Both the position numbers and the translations under genes were made by a program. The notes beneath the pieces are model-generated. The model worked only from the letters and a program-made list of their open reading frames with translations, was not told where the DNA came from and did not search any database. A DNA stretch of 64,000 bases from Rhizobiales bacterium 62-17 (GTDB taxonomy: Bacteria; Pseudomonadota; Alphaproteobacteria; Rhizobiales; Beijerinckiaceae): contig MKVW01000001.1 of NCBI GenBank assembly GCA_001898965.1, positions 742,317 through 806,316 on the forward strand, given 5' to 3'. This document shows positions 1 to 8,147 of this stretch, in pieces. Each line of letters opens with the position of its first letter. Position 1 is the first letter of the stretch.

Positions 1-431
1 GGCTGCATCTGTGCCGTGGCAACACGCGCTCCATCGATCCGAAGACCGGGCAAATGGTGGCGCAATGGCATCGCGAAGGCCACTACGATTCGATCGCCGA
101 ACAGCTCTTCTCCAGCGTCAAGCATCAGCGCCTACTGCTGGAATATGATAGCCCGCGGGCAGGGGATTTCTCGCCGTTGCGCTATGTTCCGGCCGGCACG
201 ACCGCCGTTCTGGGGCTTGTGACGACGAAATCGACGGATATCGAACAGCCCGATTTTTTGAGAAGGCGGCTGGATGAAGCGGCGAAATATTTGCCCGTGG
301 ATCAAATGGCCATCAGCCCGCAATGCGGCTTCAGCAGCGATATCGAGCTGATCCAGCTTCCCGAAGACGTGCAGTGGCGCAAGTTCGAGTCGCTCATGGA
401 AACAGCCAACAAAGTTTGGGGAAACGCCTAA
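1..431 (+). CDS. MetE-like (cobalamin-independent methionine synthase family) protein, 5' end missing
   Basis: The reading frame is open from base 3 and ends at the TAA at 429-431, so only about 142 C-terminal residues are present. The visible part begins with LHLCRGN and later has SPQCGFSS. These two cysteine segments sit where the MetE C-terminal barrel binds its zinc ion and homocysteine. The family transfers methyl groups to thiols, but many stand-alone members of this size are of unknown substrate, so a true methionine synthase role is not shown. A strong hairpin follows the stop. A second MetE-like protein lies at 42767-43837. Confidence 0.75.
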   Translation, partial: LHLCRGNTRSIDPKTGQMVAQWHREGHYDSIAEQLFSSVKHQRLLLEYDSPRAGDFSPLRYVPAGTTAVLGLVTTKSTDIEQPDFLRRRLDEAAKYLPVDQMAISPQCGFSSDIELIQLPEDVQWRKFESLMETANKVWGNA

Positions 432-437
432 CAAAAG

Positions 438-463
438 ACGGCCGCGGGTTTTCCCGCGGCCGT
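438..463. terminator. Hairpin terminator between convergent genes
   Basis: Eleven-base perfect inverted repeat ACGGCCGCGGG / CCCGCGGCCGT with a TTTT loop, lying between the stop of the MetE-like gene (431) and the stop of the convergent cupin gene (483). The flanks are A-rich on the left and short T-rich on the right, so it can serve both strands. Confidence 0.75.
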
Positions 464-482
464 TCAAATAGGATCGAAAGAT

Positions 483-1016
483 TTAAGGTGCAGGGTGAGC
501 GTCGACGAGAACAGCAGCGATCACGCAGGGCTTGTCGCTGACATTCTTCCAGGCATGGTTGGTGCCGCGCTGGACAATGCAATCGCCGGCTTTCAGTAAA
601 ACCTCGCCCTTTTCCATCACCATCCACATCTCGCCTGAGATGACCACGAGATAATCGACCGAATTGGTCTTGTGCATCGTCGGATGTTTCGACTGGTCCT
701 TTTCCGTCGGCTGATTGCCGGACCCGAGTTGGGAGAAGGTCGCGGCCGTGTCGATCTTGGATTTGCCTTCCGGCGGTATTTCGACCACGCGGAAGATCGT
801 GCCTGACGGTACCGGGTCATGTTGCAGAGGCCGCAGCGATTGATCGCTTGCGCCCATATTGTCGACCGGCATTTCGCCCGTCACCCAGATCTCGGTGACG
901 CCGGCGCCCGGCCAGCCTTTCAGGGGCACCGCGTTCGGCGCATGATCGTCATAGGTGACGATGGCCGTGCCGTCCTGGTCGTGTCCGGTGACATATCGTT
1001 TGATCTTTTGAATCAT
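483..1016 (-). CDS. Cupin-domain protein
   Basis: A 177-residue protein starting at MIQKIKRYV, chosen because AGGAGGG stands about 10 bases upstream. A longer in-frame start runs back into the neighbouring gene and is unlikely. The C-terminal half is a small beta-barrel cupin: the segment around KHPTMHKTNSVDYLVV, the GEMWMVMEKGE strand and the GDCIVQRGTNHAWKN strand carry the histidines expected for metal binding in motifs 1 and 2. The stop of the upstream fumarylacetoacetase-like gene lies 13 bases before this start, so the two are probably cotranscribed and act in one aromatic or ring-cleavage pathway. The exact reaction is unknown. Confidence 0.8.
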   Translation of the reverse strand: MIQKIKRYVTGHDQDGTAIVTYDDHAPNAVPLKGWPGAGVTEIWVTGEMPVDNMGASDQSLRPLQHDPVPSGTIFRVVEIPPEGKSKIDTAATFSQLGSGNQPTEKDQSKHPTMHKTNSVDYLVVISGEMWMVMEKGEVLLKAGDCIVQRGTNHAWKNVSDKPCVIAAVLVDAHPAP

Positions 1017-1029
1017 TTCCCTCTCCCTC

Positions 1030-2016
1030 CTACTTATGCGTAAGCACCCGGTTGCGCAGAATGCCGATGCCTTCGACCTCCAATTCGACGACATCGCCAT
1101 GTTTGAGGAAACGCATCTGCTCCAGGCCGCAGCCATTGCCGACCGTACCCGAGCCGAAGAACTCGCCGGGGTAGAGCGTCTCGGAGCGCGAGACATGGGC
1201 GATCAGGTCTTCGAATTTCCAATGCATGGTGGATGAGCTGCCACGGCCCCATTCTTCGCCATTCACCCGGCAGATCATCGTGAGCTTATAGGGGTCTTTC
1301 AGTTCGTCGGCGGTGACGAGGCAGGGTCCCATGGCATTGCCATTGTCGAAATCCTTGCCCTTCGACGGTCCGAGCTGACCGCCCATTTCGGCTGTCTGTG
1401 CATCGCGCGCCGAGAAATCGTTGAAGATCGTATAGCCGTAGATATAGTCGCGCGCTTTGTCGCGGCTGATGTCGACGCCCTTCTTGCGGATGTAGAAACC
1501 GAATTCGAGTTCGAAATCCATCAGCTTGGAATAGGCGGGCCAAAGCACATCCTGGTCCGTGCCGATCACCGAGAAGCGGTTGGCCTTGTAGTAGATCGGC
1601 ATTTCATAAAAGGTCTTTGGCACTTGCAAGGTGCCATTGCGTTCGAATTCGGCCAGCGCCTTCTTCGGGTCAGGCATGGCGTTGGCGCGCACCTGCCGCG
1701 CGGCGGCGAAGGCCTGTTTCAGATGTTGTTCGAAACACAAGCAGTCGCGGATTTGTGGCGGCGGCTGGAGTGGCGCCAGGAGCTTCACCGACTTGCGATC
1801 GACGGCGCCCTTCTTTTTCACCTTCTTCAAGGTCTCGTAGGCGCGGTCGAGCGCATCGTCGCCGGCTTCGATCATGCTCAGAACTGAAGCGAAAGCCTTG
1901 TATTTATCGTCGAAGGTTTCGTGATGTGCATCGGCGAGATCGATGATTTTCCTGTCGCCGTCGATCAAGGCGCCGGCGCGCTGCTTTCCCTTCCTCTCAT
2001 AGGTGACAAGCTTCAT
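1030..2016 (-). CDS. Fumarylacetoacetate hydrolase (FAH) family protein
   Basis: 328 residues, the usual length for the FAH-family enzymes of aromatic catabolism. The C-terminal FAH barrel shows the metal-ligand pattern DFELEFGFYI (D-x-E-x-E) and the GYTIFNDFSARD segment with the second acidic ligand. Family members hydrolyse or hydrate beta-diketo and 2-oxo acids with Mg or Mn. The N-terminal 90 residues are the small domain typical of the longer family members. It is the first gene of a minus-strand pair with the cupin gene, and the TetR gene lies 42 bases upstream. Substrate not readable from sequence. Confidence 0.88.
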   Translation of the reverse strand: MKLVTYERKGKQRAGALIDGDRKIIDLADAHHETFDDKYKAFASVLSMIEAGDDALDRAYETLKKVKKKGAVDRKSVKLLAPLQPPPQIRDCLCFEQHLKQAFAAARQVRANAMPDPKKALAEFERNGTLQVPKTFYEMPIYYKANRFSVIGTDQDVLWPAYSKLMDFELEFGFYIRKKGVDISRDKARDYIYGYTIFNDFSARDAQTAEMGGQLGPSKGKDFDNGNAMGPCLVTADELKDPYKLTMICRVNGEEWGRGSSSTMHWKFEDLIAHVSRSETLYPGEFFGSGTVGNGCGLEQMRFLKHGDVVELEVEGIGILRNRVLTHK

Positions 2017-2058
2017 AGGTTCCTCCCCATCGGCAAATGTTCGGCTACAGATAACCCT

Positions 2059-2793
2059 TTACAAATTGCCTTTCCTCGGCGGCTCAGGCACGCGGCCATG
2101 TTTCAGCGCTGCGTGGAGCAGGGCGACCAGATGGGTCGCCGTCGACATTTCGTCATCGGGATCGCATGTGCCGTCGCTCAAACGATTGATGCGGCCGGTG
2201 TCGGCCATGATGAAAACCATCGCCCCGATCATCGTGTGATAGGCCCAGTGAATCTCTTCCGGCCGTCGATCAGGCAAAGCCTGCATCATGGCTTCGGTCA
2301 CTTTGCGCGCCACCGGATCGAAGAATTCGCCGATGATTTCCTTGCTGTGCCGGCTGGGACTGGACGTCTCGCGCGCCAGAATGCGGGCATAGCTGGAATT
2401 CTTTTCCGTATTGCGCAGATGGATCATCGGCACGATGAGTGCACGGATGATCAATTCCAGTTTGCGGTCCGGATTGGGCTCAAGCTCCGCCAGCCGCAGG
2501 CCGGCGAGACGATCATCGACGATCGCAGGCGAGCGCATTTCGAAGATGGCGCGATAAAGCCCTTCCTTGCCGCCGAAATGATAGTTGACGAGCGCGACGG
2601 GCACGCCGGCGGCGAGCGCGATCTGGCGCACGGAGACGCCGTCGAACCCATGTTCGCCAAACAGGTCTTCGGCACTGTGCAGAATTTTCGTGCGCGTCAG
2701 ATCTCCCGCGCGCGGCGCCTGGCCTGCGGCCTCATGTCCTTGATCTTCTTTGGTTCGGGCGGTTCGCGCACGCGGGCTCATGAGGGCGGCCAT
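2059..2793 (-). CDS. TetR/AcrR-family transcriptional regulator
   Basis: 244 residues. An N-terminal helix-turn-helix spans about residues 33-78 (DLTRTKILHSAEDLFGEHG through ALVNYHFGGKEGLYRAIF), the classic TetR pattern ending in YHFGGKEGLY. The C-terminal domain resembles the CecR-type ligand domain. It is divergent from the metallo-hydrolase gene at 2914 and upstream of the FAH/cupin genes, so it probably controls both sides and itself. An inverted repeat in the divergent spacer is a candidate operator. A later methionine (residue 5) could be the true start. Confidence 0.9.
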   Translation of the reverse strand: MAALMSPRARTARTKEDQGHEAAGQAPRAGDLTRTKILHSAEDLFGEHGFDGVSVRQIALAAGVPVALVNYHFGGKEGLYRAIFEMRSPAIVDDRLAGLRLAELEPNPDRKLELIIRALIVPMIHLRNTEKNSSYARILARETSSPSRHSKEIIGEFFDPVARKVTEAMMQALPDRRPEEIHWAYHTMIGAMVFIMADTGRINRLSDGTCDPDDEMSTATHLVALLHAALKHGRVPEPPRKGNL

Positions 2794-2811
2794 TCCTGTG
2801 ATTTCCGGAAA

Positions 2812-2848
2812 TTGAACTAGATATCAAAAATCTTGTCAACTTGTTCAA
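2812..2848. promoter_or_regulatory. Divergent promoter region with candidate TetR operator
   Basis: TTGAAC at 2812-2817 and GTTCAA at 2843-2848 form a spaced inverted repeat. A TTGACA hexamer reads on the minus strand across 2834-2839. The spacer is much more AT-rich than its surroundings. This is a candidate site by position and symmetry only. Confidence 0.4.
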
Positions 2849-2913
2849 ATCTGCTAGCCTCCTCTAATCAAGGGGTGGAGCGCAACAACGCGCGGCATCG
2901 CAGGGAGGAACCG

Positions 2914-3903
2914 ATGGCCAAATGGCAGTACAGCAAGGGACTTCACGACATCGGCCATGGCTGTTTCGCTTACCTGCAACCCGATGGCGGTTGGGGCTGG
3001 AGCAATGCCGGTCTGATCACCGACGGTGAGGCGAGCCTGCTGGTCGACACTTTGTTCGATCTCAAGCTGACCGCCGACATGCTCAAGACGATGCGCGATG
3101 CGGTGCCGCAGGCCAAGCACATCGGCACCTTGGTCAACACCCATGCCAATGGCGATCACACCTTCGGCAACGAACTGGTGAAGGGCGCCAAGATCATCGC
3201 CTCCAACGGCACCAACGATGAATTCAGCCACGTCACGCCGGCGGCGTTCAAGACGATCATGGACAATGTCCATCAATTCGGAAAAGCCGGCGAATTCGTG
3301 CTCGAATGTTTCCGTCCCTTCGATTTTTCCGGCATCACGCTGACGCCCCCGGATGAGACCTTCTCGGGCGAGATGGAAGTGACGGTCGGTTCAAAGAAAG
3401 TTCGGCTGATCGAAGTCGGCCCCGCCCACACCAAGGGCGATACGCTAGTCTATGTTCCGTCAGAGAAAATCCTCTACACCGGTGACATTCTCTTCCACGG
3501 CGGCACGCCGATTTCCTGGGCCGGCCCGATGTCGAATTGGGTGAAGGCGCTCGACAAGATTCTCGAACTCGATGTCGATATCGTCGTTCCAGGTCATGGC
3601 GGCATCGCCGACAAGGGCGCCGTGCGCGACATGCGAGGGTATTTGACCTTCGTGACCGACGAAACGCGCAAGCGCTATGACAAGGGCATGAGCGTGATCG
3701 AAGCGGCTTTCGATATCGCCCTTGGCGACTATGCCCATTGGGGCGATGCCGAGCGGCTCATGGTCAATGTGCAGACGCTTTATGATGATTTTAGCGGCCA
3801 CCAGGGCGGCCGCGATCCGATTCCCTACTTCGAACATATGAAGGCGCTGCGCGAGAAGCTGGATCGCGATTGCGCCACCGGCGCCTGCGGTCACAAGCAC
3901 TAA
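2914..3903 (+). CDS. Metallo-beta-lactamase-fold hydrolase
   Basis: 329 residues. The start at ATG 2914 is preceded by AGGGAGGA. The metal motif is the variant HANGDH at residues 77-82, where most family members have HxHxDH, so the second histidine is replaced by asparagine. Later metal-binding segments are GPAHTKGD, LYTGDILFHGG and VPGHGG. Members of this group hydrolyse thioesters, lactones or similar bonds. It is divergent from the TetR gene and may belong to the same catabolic regulon as the FAH and cupin genes. Substrate is unknown. Confidence 0.85.
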   Translation: MAKWQYSKGLHDIGHGCFAYLQPDGGWGWSNAGLITDGEASLLVDTLFDLKLTADMLKTMRDAVPQAKHIGTLVNTHANGDHTFGNELVKGAKIIASNGTNDEFSHVTPAAFKTIMDNVHQFGKAGEFVLECFRPFDFSGITLTPPDETFSGEMEVTVGSKKVRLIEVGPAHTKGDTLVYVPSEKILYTGDILFHGGTPISWAGPMSNWVKALDKILELDVDIVVPGHGGIADKGAVRDMRGYLTFVTDETRKRYDKGMSVIEAAFDIALGDYAHWGDAERLMVNVQTLYDDFSGHQGGRDPIPYFEHMKALREKLDRDCATGACGHKH

Positions 3904-3930
3904 TGCGGAGACCGGCTTGGATGGGCGCCG

Positions 3931-4983
3931 TTACGTTTGAATGGTGATCGACGGTGCTCCTGCTTCTGCCCGGCCGATGATCTTGGCGAAGGGATAGCCT
4001 GCTGCCTGGATCTGTTGCAGCACATCTGTGGCGGCGTCCGGCGCGCAGGCAACGAGAAGACCGCCTGATGTTTGCGGGTCCGTCAGCAGATGCCGCTGCC
4101 AATCGGCATAGCCGATGGGCAGATTGACCTCGTGACCATAGCTTGCCCAGTTCCGATGCGACGCGCCGGTGATGCAGCCTTCCTGCGCCAGGGCCGGTGC
4201 TGCGGTCAGGAAAGGCAGGTCGCTGGCGCGGATCGTCAGGCTCAGGTTCGAGCCGCGCGCCATTTCCAACCCATGGCCGAGCAGGCCAAAGCCGGTGACA
4301 TCGGTAAGGGCGTGGACGGCGGGGTGGCGTGCCAGTTCGCTGCCGATGCGGTTGAGCAGGGTGGTCGTCGCGATCATGTCGGTATAGCCGCCGTGCGGCA
4401 GCCGATCCTTCTTGATCGCCGCCGAGTAAATGCCGACGCCGAGCGGTTTGGTGAGGATGATCGCATCGCCGGCCTTGGCATCGGCATTGCGACGCACATG
4501 CTCCGGCCGGCAGGTGCCGATCACGGCCAGGCCATAAACCGGCTCCGGGCAATCAATCGAATGGCCGCCCGCCACCGGAATGCCGGCGGAAGCGCACACT
4601 GCTGAACCGCCTTCGAGAATCTTGCGCACGATCTCCGGCGCGATCTTGTCGACCGGCATGCCGAGAATAGCCAGCGCCATCACCGGCGTACCGCCCATGG
4701 CATAGACATCGGAAATCGCATTGGTGGCGGCGATACGGCCGAAATCATGCGGGTCGTCGACCATCGGCATGAAGAAGTCCGTGGTGGCGATGATGCAGGT
4801 ATTGTCGTCCACCTGCCAGACGGCGGCATCGTCGCCGGTCTCGATGCCGACGAGAAGCTGCTGATAGGGATTGTGCTTGGGTGCCGACGAGAGCAATTGC
4901 TGCAATACCGAGGGCGCGAGCTTGCAACCGCATCCGCCGCCATGGGCCAGGCTGGTCAGTCGAACCTGGGGAACATTCATCAT
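3931..4983 (-). CDS. selD: Selenide, water dikinase (selenophosphate synthase) SelD
   Basis: 350 residues, full length for SelD. It makes selenophosphate from selenide and ATP, the selenium donor for tRNA-Sec charging by SelA. The catalytic segment HGGGCGCK is at residues 14-21, with Cys18 and Lys21 matching the essential Cys17/Lys20 of E. coli SelD. This copy uses cysteine, not selenocysteine. The AIRS-type ATP-binding fold follows, with the GDDAAVW segment and an [10 protein letters not shown]-type motif near the C-terminus ([12 protein letters not shown]). It is the last gene of a minus-strand operon, six bases after the cysteine desulfurase, and faces the fdn/sel operon that needs its product. 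Confidence 0.97.
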   Translation of the reverse strand: MMNVPQVRLTSLAHGGGCGCKLAPSVLQQLLSSAPKHNPYQQLLVGIETGDDAAVWQVDDNTCIIATTDFFMPMVDDPHDFGRIAATNAISDVYAMGGTPVMALAILGMPVDKIAPEIVRKILEGGSAVCASAGIPVAGGHSIDCPEPVYGLAVIGTCRPEHVRRNADAKAGDAIILTKPLGVGIYSAAIKKDRLPHGGYTDMIATTTLLNRIGSELARHPAVHALTDVTGFGLLGHGLEMARGSNLSLTIRASDLPFLTAAPALAQEGCITGASHRNWASYGHEVNLPIGYADWQRHLLTDPQTSGGLLVACAPDAATDVLQQIQAAGYPFAKIIGRAEAGAPSITIQT

Positions 4984-4989
4984 TGACTC

Positions 4990-6150
4990 CTATGGAACGG
5001 ATGTGAGGCGGGCAGGCGCGGCTTGGCGCACCTGCTGCCAGGCGCTGGTCAGATGCGCCGCGGCGGTGTCGATATCGTTGATGGTGGTCAGGCGGCCGAC
5101 GGACAGTCTGACGGCGCCGAGCGCCTGTTCAGGCGCAATGCCTAAGGCGAGCAGGATGGCGGACGGATCCTCGCGGTCGGCATGACAGGCCGATCCGGTG
5201 GACGCGAAAACCTGCGGACAGGCTTCGAGCAGCAGGCGGCCGGAGACATCGGGAAACAACACGTTCAACGTATTGGGCAAGCGTTCCGTCGGATGCCCGG
5301 CGAGGAGAAGATCGGGGATGTCGGCGTGCAATTGCGCCAGCAATCGGTCTCGCATCTGCGTCATGTGAAGCGTCGTCGCCGAAAGCTTGGTTCTGGCCAG
5401 GCGACAGGCTTCGCCAAGGGCAACGATGAACGCGACATTCTCAGTCCCTGGCCGCCGGCCGTGTTCCTGTCCGGCGCCGACGAGGACCGAGGGCACATCG
5501 ATGCCGCGCCGGACATAGAGAACGCCGATACCTTTGGGCGCATAAAGCTTGTGCCCGGCGATCGACAGAAGGTCGACGCCCATGGCATTCACGTCCACGT
5601 TGAGCTTGCCGACCGATTGCGCCGCATCCGCATGCATCAGCGCGCCGTGTGCCTTGGCGATATCAGCGATCTCGGCGATGGGTTGGATCGTGCCGATTTC
5701 GTTCTGGGCGTGGATGACGCTCACCAGTGCGGTGTGGCTATCGACCATGGAAGCGAACTGCTGGGGATCGACCAGGCCATCCGCATCGGCATCGACGCGG
5801 CGGATGTCGTAGCCGTCCTGCGCCAATAATGTACAGCAGGCATCGGTGGCCGGATGTTCGATATTGGTCGTGACGATGGCATGCCGCGCTTCATTTGAGC
5901 GCGCGCCGGAGCGAAGCGCGATATTGCTCGCCTCCGTGCCACCGCTGGTAAAGATGATTTCGTCGGGCTCGGCGCCGATCAGGCTGGCCACATGCGCCCG
6001 TGCCGTTTCGATGGCGGTGCGGGCGCGTTGCCCAAGCGCGTAGGAGGAGGACGGGTTGCCATAGTCACCACGCAGATAGGGAAGCATGGCTTCCAGCACA
6101 TCGGGATCGACAGGTGTGGTGGCGTTATAATCGAGATAGACCGCTTTCAT
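4990..6150 (-). CDS. Cysteine desulfurase (NifS/IscS class), selenium-linked
   Basis: 386 residues of class V aminotransferase fold. The PLP-binding lysine lies in SIAGHKLYAPKG and the catalytic cysteine in STGSACHADRE, a long flexible loop of the NifS/IscS class. It removes sulfur (or selenium) from cysteine (or selenocysteine) as a persulfide or perselenide. It lies between a TusA-like gene (9-base gap) and selD (6-base gap), so its likely role is to mobilise selenium for SelD; this is inferred from context. The window holds two more cysteine desulfurases in the SUF operon, which supports a separate job here. Confidence 0.93.
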   Translation of the reverse strand: MKAVYLDYNATTPVDPDVLEAMLPYLRGDYGNPSSSYALGQRARTAIETARAHVASLIGAEPDEIIFTSGGTEASNIALRSGARSNEARHAIVTTNIEHPATDACCTLLAQDGYDIRRVDADADGLVDPQQFASMVDSHTALVSVIHAQNEIGTIQPIAEIADIAKAHGALMHADAAQSVGKLNVDVNAMGVDLLSIAGHKLYAPKGIGVLYVRRGIDVPSVLVGAGQEHGRRPGTENVAFIVALGEACRLARTKLSATTLHMTQMRDRLLAQLHADIPDLLLAGHPTERLPNTLNVLFPDVSGRLLLEACPQVFASTGSACHADREDPSAILLALGIAPEQALGAVRLSVGRLTTINDIDTAAAHLTSAWQQVRQAAPARLTSVP

Positions 6151-6159
6151 CGCATGCTC

Positions 6160-6396
6160 TCAACGCTGTTTGACGATGCGAAAAATATAAAGCTGCTCGC
6201 GCTGGCTTTGGTCCGACAGATGATGGCCGGTCTGATTGACGAAATGCGGGATGTCGATGACCGTCAGCGGATCGGTGCATTCGAGCACCAGGGCGCCGCC
6301 GACGGGCACGTTGCGCAACGCTTTCTTGGCGCGCAGCACTGGCTGCGGGCAACGCACGCCGCGCAGATCGAGTATCATGTCGCCTTGATCGTCCAT
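6160..6396 (-). CDS. TusA/YedF-like sulfurtransferase
   Basis: About 78 residues with the TusA hallmark ILDLRGVRCPQPVLRAKKAL, in which the cysteine of the CPxP motif is the sulfur or selenium carrier. The start is uncertain: TTG 6414, ATG 6396 and ATG 6378 are all in frame; ATG 6396 is given as the middle choice, and the conserved domain begins at 6378. It heads a tight operon with the cysteine desulfurase and selD. TusA relatives near selD (YedF type) have been linked to selenium metabolism, so it may pass selenium from the desulfurase to SelD. This transfer role is an inference. Confidence 0.85.
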   Translation of the reverse strand: MDDQGDMILDLRGVRCPQPVLRAKKALRNVPVGGALVLECTDPLTVIDIPHFVNQTGHHLSDQSQREQLYIFRIVKQR

Positions 6397-6416
6397 CAGG
6401 ATCACGAAAGCCAAAC

Positions 6417-6440
6417 GGCGGGTATCAGGAGATACCCGCC
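6417..6440 (-). terminator. Hairpin terminator of the transglutaminase/TlpA operon
   Basis: Ten-base perfect inverted repeat GGCGGGTATC / GATACCCGCC with a four-base loop, directly after the transglutaminase stop and before the TusA-like gene. The following T-run on the minus strand is short, so it may be leaky. Confidence 0.6.
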
Positions 6441-6448
6441 GCCTCTTG

Positions 6449-7543
6449 TCAAACGCTCACTTCCCGCGCCGTGATCGAATAGCGGAACGTGTCGGGATCG
6501 AGGCAATCGAGCCGTCCTGCCACGGTCTCGGCCTGCGGATACATCAGGAATTCCACCGCCGGCCCCTGGGCACCGGGCAGAGCGATGTCATGTCCGAAGT
6601 TATAGGCGAGCCAATTGCCTTCCCAGGCACCGAAGAGGGCGGCACGCGCGGCGGCGACCTTGGGATCGTTGAGCGGCAGATTGGCCGGCGGTTCTTCCAG
6701 GGCGACCTTGCGCACGTCGGCAGGATCGACCGGCACCCAGCCAAGACCCTCGAGATAGACCTCGGCGCGGCAATGCTGAGCCTTGGTGATATTGGCCGAA
6801 CCGGCGCCGAGGCTCTTGTAGCCAAACTGCGAGGGCGCCGCGCGAATGCCGTAGACATCCCGCGCCGGCAGGCCGGCGGCCCGCGCCAGGCCGACATAGA
6901 GCGCGTTAAGATCGGCGCATTTGCCGGTGAGGTTGCCGCTGGTCAACATGGCGGCAACATCGCCGATACCGCAGCCGCGTGTCGAGGCGTTGCGCGCGGT
7001 GTTTTCGACCACCCATTCGAAAATGCGGCGCGCCTTGTCGAGGTCCCGTGTCGCATCGCCGACGATCTTGTCGGACGTCTGCTTGACGATGCCATCGGTC
7101 GGGATGAGGGTCGTCGGCCCGGTGTAGAGCTTGCGATCGCTCTCGGAGAGGGCAGCCGCCAGGCCGGGTTTGCTCAGATCGATCGCGCGATCTTGCGTGG
7201 TGGCCGTGCTGACGACCTCGATAACGGGCGATTGGCCGGCATCCCAGGCGACATGAACGAAGCCAGCCTTGTATTTCGCATCATGCTGCAAGGACGCGGT
7301 GCCATTGGTCGTCCACTTGCTGTCGCCGGATTTGAACCAGTCGGCCTCGTTGACGGATGGCACCGGAATCCAGGCTTGCACCTTGCCGTCCGGTTTGGCG
7401 ATCTCGAGCTTGGTGACGATCTCGAATTTCCGCCATGTGCCCGGTTTGGGCGCGAAGCTCTGCGCGCGCGCAAAGCCTGGCATGGCGGCGATGGCCGTCA
7501 ACGCGCCACCGGCTTTCAACAGATCACGGCGATGGTACTGCAT
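6449..7543 (-). CDS. Exported transglutaminase-like protein
   Basis: 364 residues from ATG 7543, chosen because GGAGGGG stands just upstream. The N-terminus MQYHRRDLLKAGG is a twin-arginine signal ending near ARAQS, so the protein is exported, probably folded, by Tat. The central to C-terminal part is a transglutaminase/papain-like domain: the cysteine is in LTGKCADLNALY, the histidine in KAQHCRAEVY and the aspartate in VPVDPADV. Such domains act as amidases or proteases, or as scaffolds. It overlaps the end of the upstream tlpA-like gene by 20 bases, so the two are translated together. The substrate and any link to the flanking selenium genes are unknown. Confidence 0.8.
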   Translation of the reverse strand: MQYHRRDLLKAGGALTAIAAMPGFARAQSFAPKPGTWRKFEIVTKLEIAKPDGKVQAWIPVPSVNEADWFKSGDSKWTTNGTASLQHDAKYKAGFVHVAWDAGQSPVIEVVSTATTQDRAIDLSKPGLAAALSESDRKLYTGPTTLIPTDGIVKQTSDKIVGDATRDLDKARRIFEWVVENTARNASTRGCGIGDVAAMLTSGNLTGKCADLNALYVGLARAAGLPARDVYGIRAAPSQFGYKSLGAGSANITKAQHCRAEVYLEGLGWVPVDPADVRKVALEEPPANLPLNDPKVAAARAALFGAWEGNWLAYNFGHDIALPGAQGPAVEFLMYPQAETVAGRLDCLDPDTFRYSITAREVSV

Positions 7544-8147
7544 GTTGCTCCCCTCCATTTGACAGTGAATTCTCAAGTGCTGGGACATCGACCTGATCCC
7601 AGGAATAGTCGCTTTCGACGAACAGGCGTGGCTGCAGGTTGACGTCGAGAATGTAGGTCGTCGGCAAAGCCGAAACCTTCCACGATCGGGCGACGCTGCG
7701 ATCGCGATCGAGCAGGACCGGGAAGGTGAGTGGCATCTTGTCGAGGAAGGTGCGGACGCGCGCTTCCGGCTCGGCGACGGAAATCGTCAGGACACGGAGC
7801 GTGCCGGCGCGTTCGGTCAGCCGTTGCAACGCCGGCAGTTCGACACGGCAGGGCTCGCACCAAGTCGCGAAAAAGTGAACGAGGACAGGACGGCCATGCA
7901 GATCGTTCAGGACCGTTGAAACCCGTTCGCTGTCTTCCAGCGTGAAGGTGGGTTTGGGCTCTTGCGGGGCGGGGATGAGGCGGGGCGGCCCTTCGCTCTG
8001 CGCGAAAGCACTGACGCCAAGAATGTTCAGCGCCACTGCCGCAGCGATCGGCAAGGCCCGTTGCGTCCAAACGTGTGCGCCCCGAACCTCGGGAGCTGTT
8101 GCTTGCGCCACGACAACAATGTGCCGGCCAATGCGCGTGCGGGTCAA
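7524..8147 (-). CDS. TlpA/ResA-like exported thioredoxin
   Basis: 207 residues from a TTG at 8147; an in-frame GTG at 8111 is also possible. A hydrophobic signal segment (ALPIAAAVALNILGVSAFA) is followed by a thioredoxin domain with the redox motif FFATWCEPCRVELPAL, and the SALPTTYIL cis-proline segment. TlpA and ResA proteins reduce disulfides in the periplasm, often for cytochrome or metalloenzyme assembly. It is translationally coupled to the transglutaminase-like gene and divergent from the formate dehydrogenase operon, so a role in maturation of an exported enzyme is plausible but not shown. Confidence 0.85.
   Translation of the reverse strand: MTRTRIGRHIVVVAQATAPEVRGAHVWTQRALPIAAAVALNILGVSAFAQSEGPPRLIPAPQEPKPTFTLEDSERVSTVLNDLHGRPVLVHFFATWCEPCRVELPALQRLTERAGTLRVLTISVAEPEARVRTFLDKMPLTFPVLLDRDRSVARSWKVSALPTTYILDVNLQPRLFVESDYSWDQVDVPALENSLSNGGEQHAVPSP

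Noticed and set aside
3931-4983. Selenocysteine in SelD
   Set aside because: Some SelD proteins have Sec at the catalytic site, but here codon 18 is a normal cysteine codon and there is no in-frame UGA.
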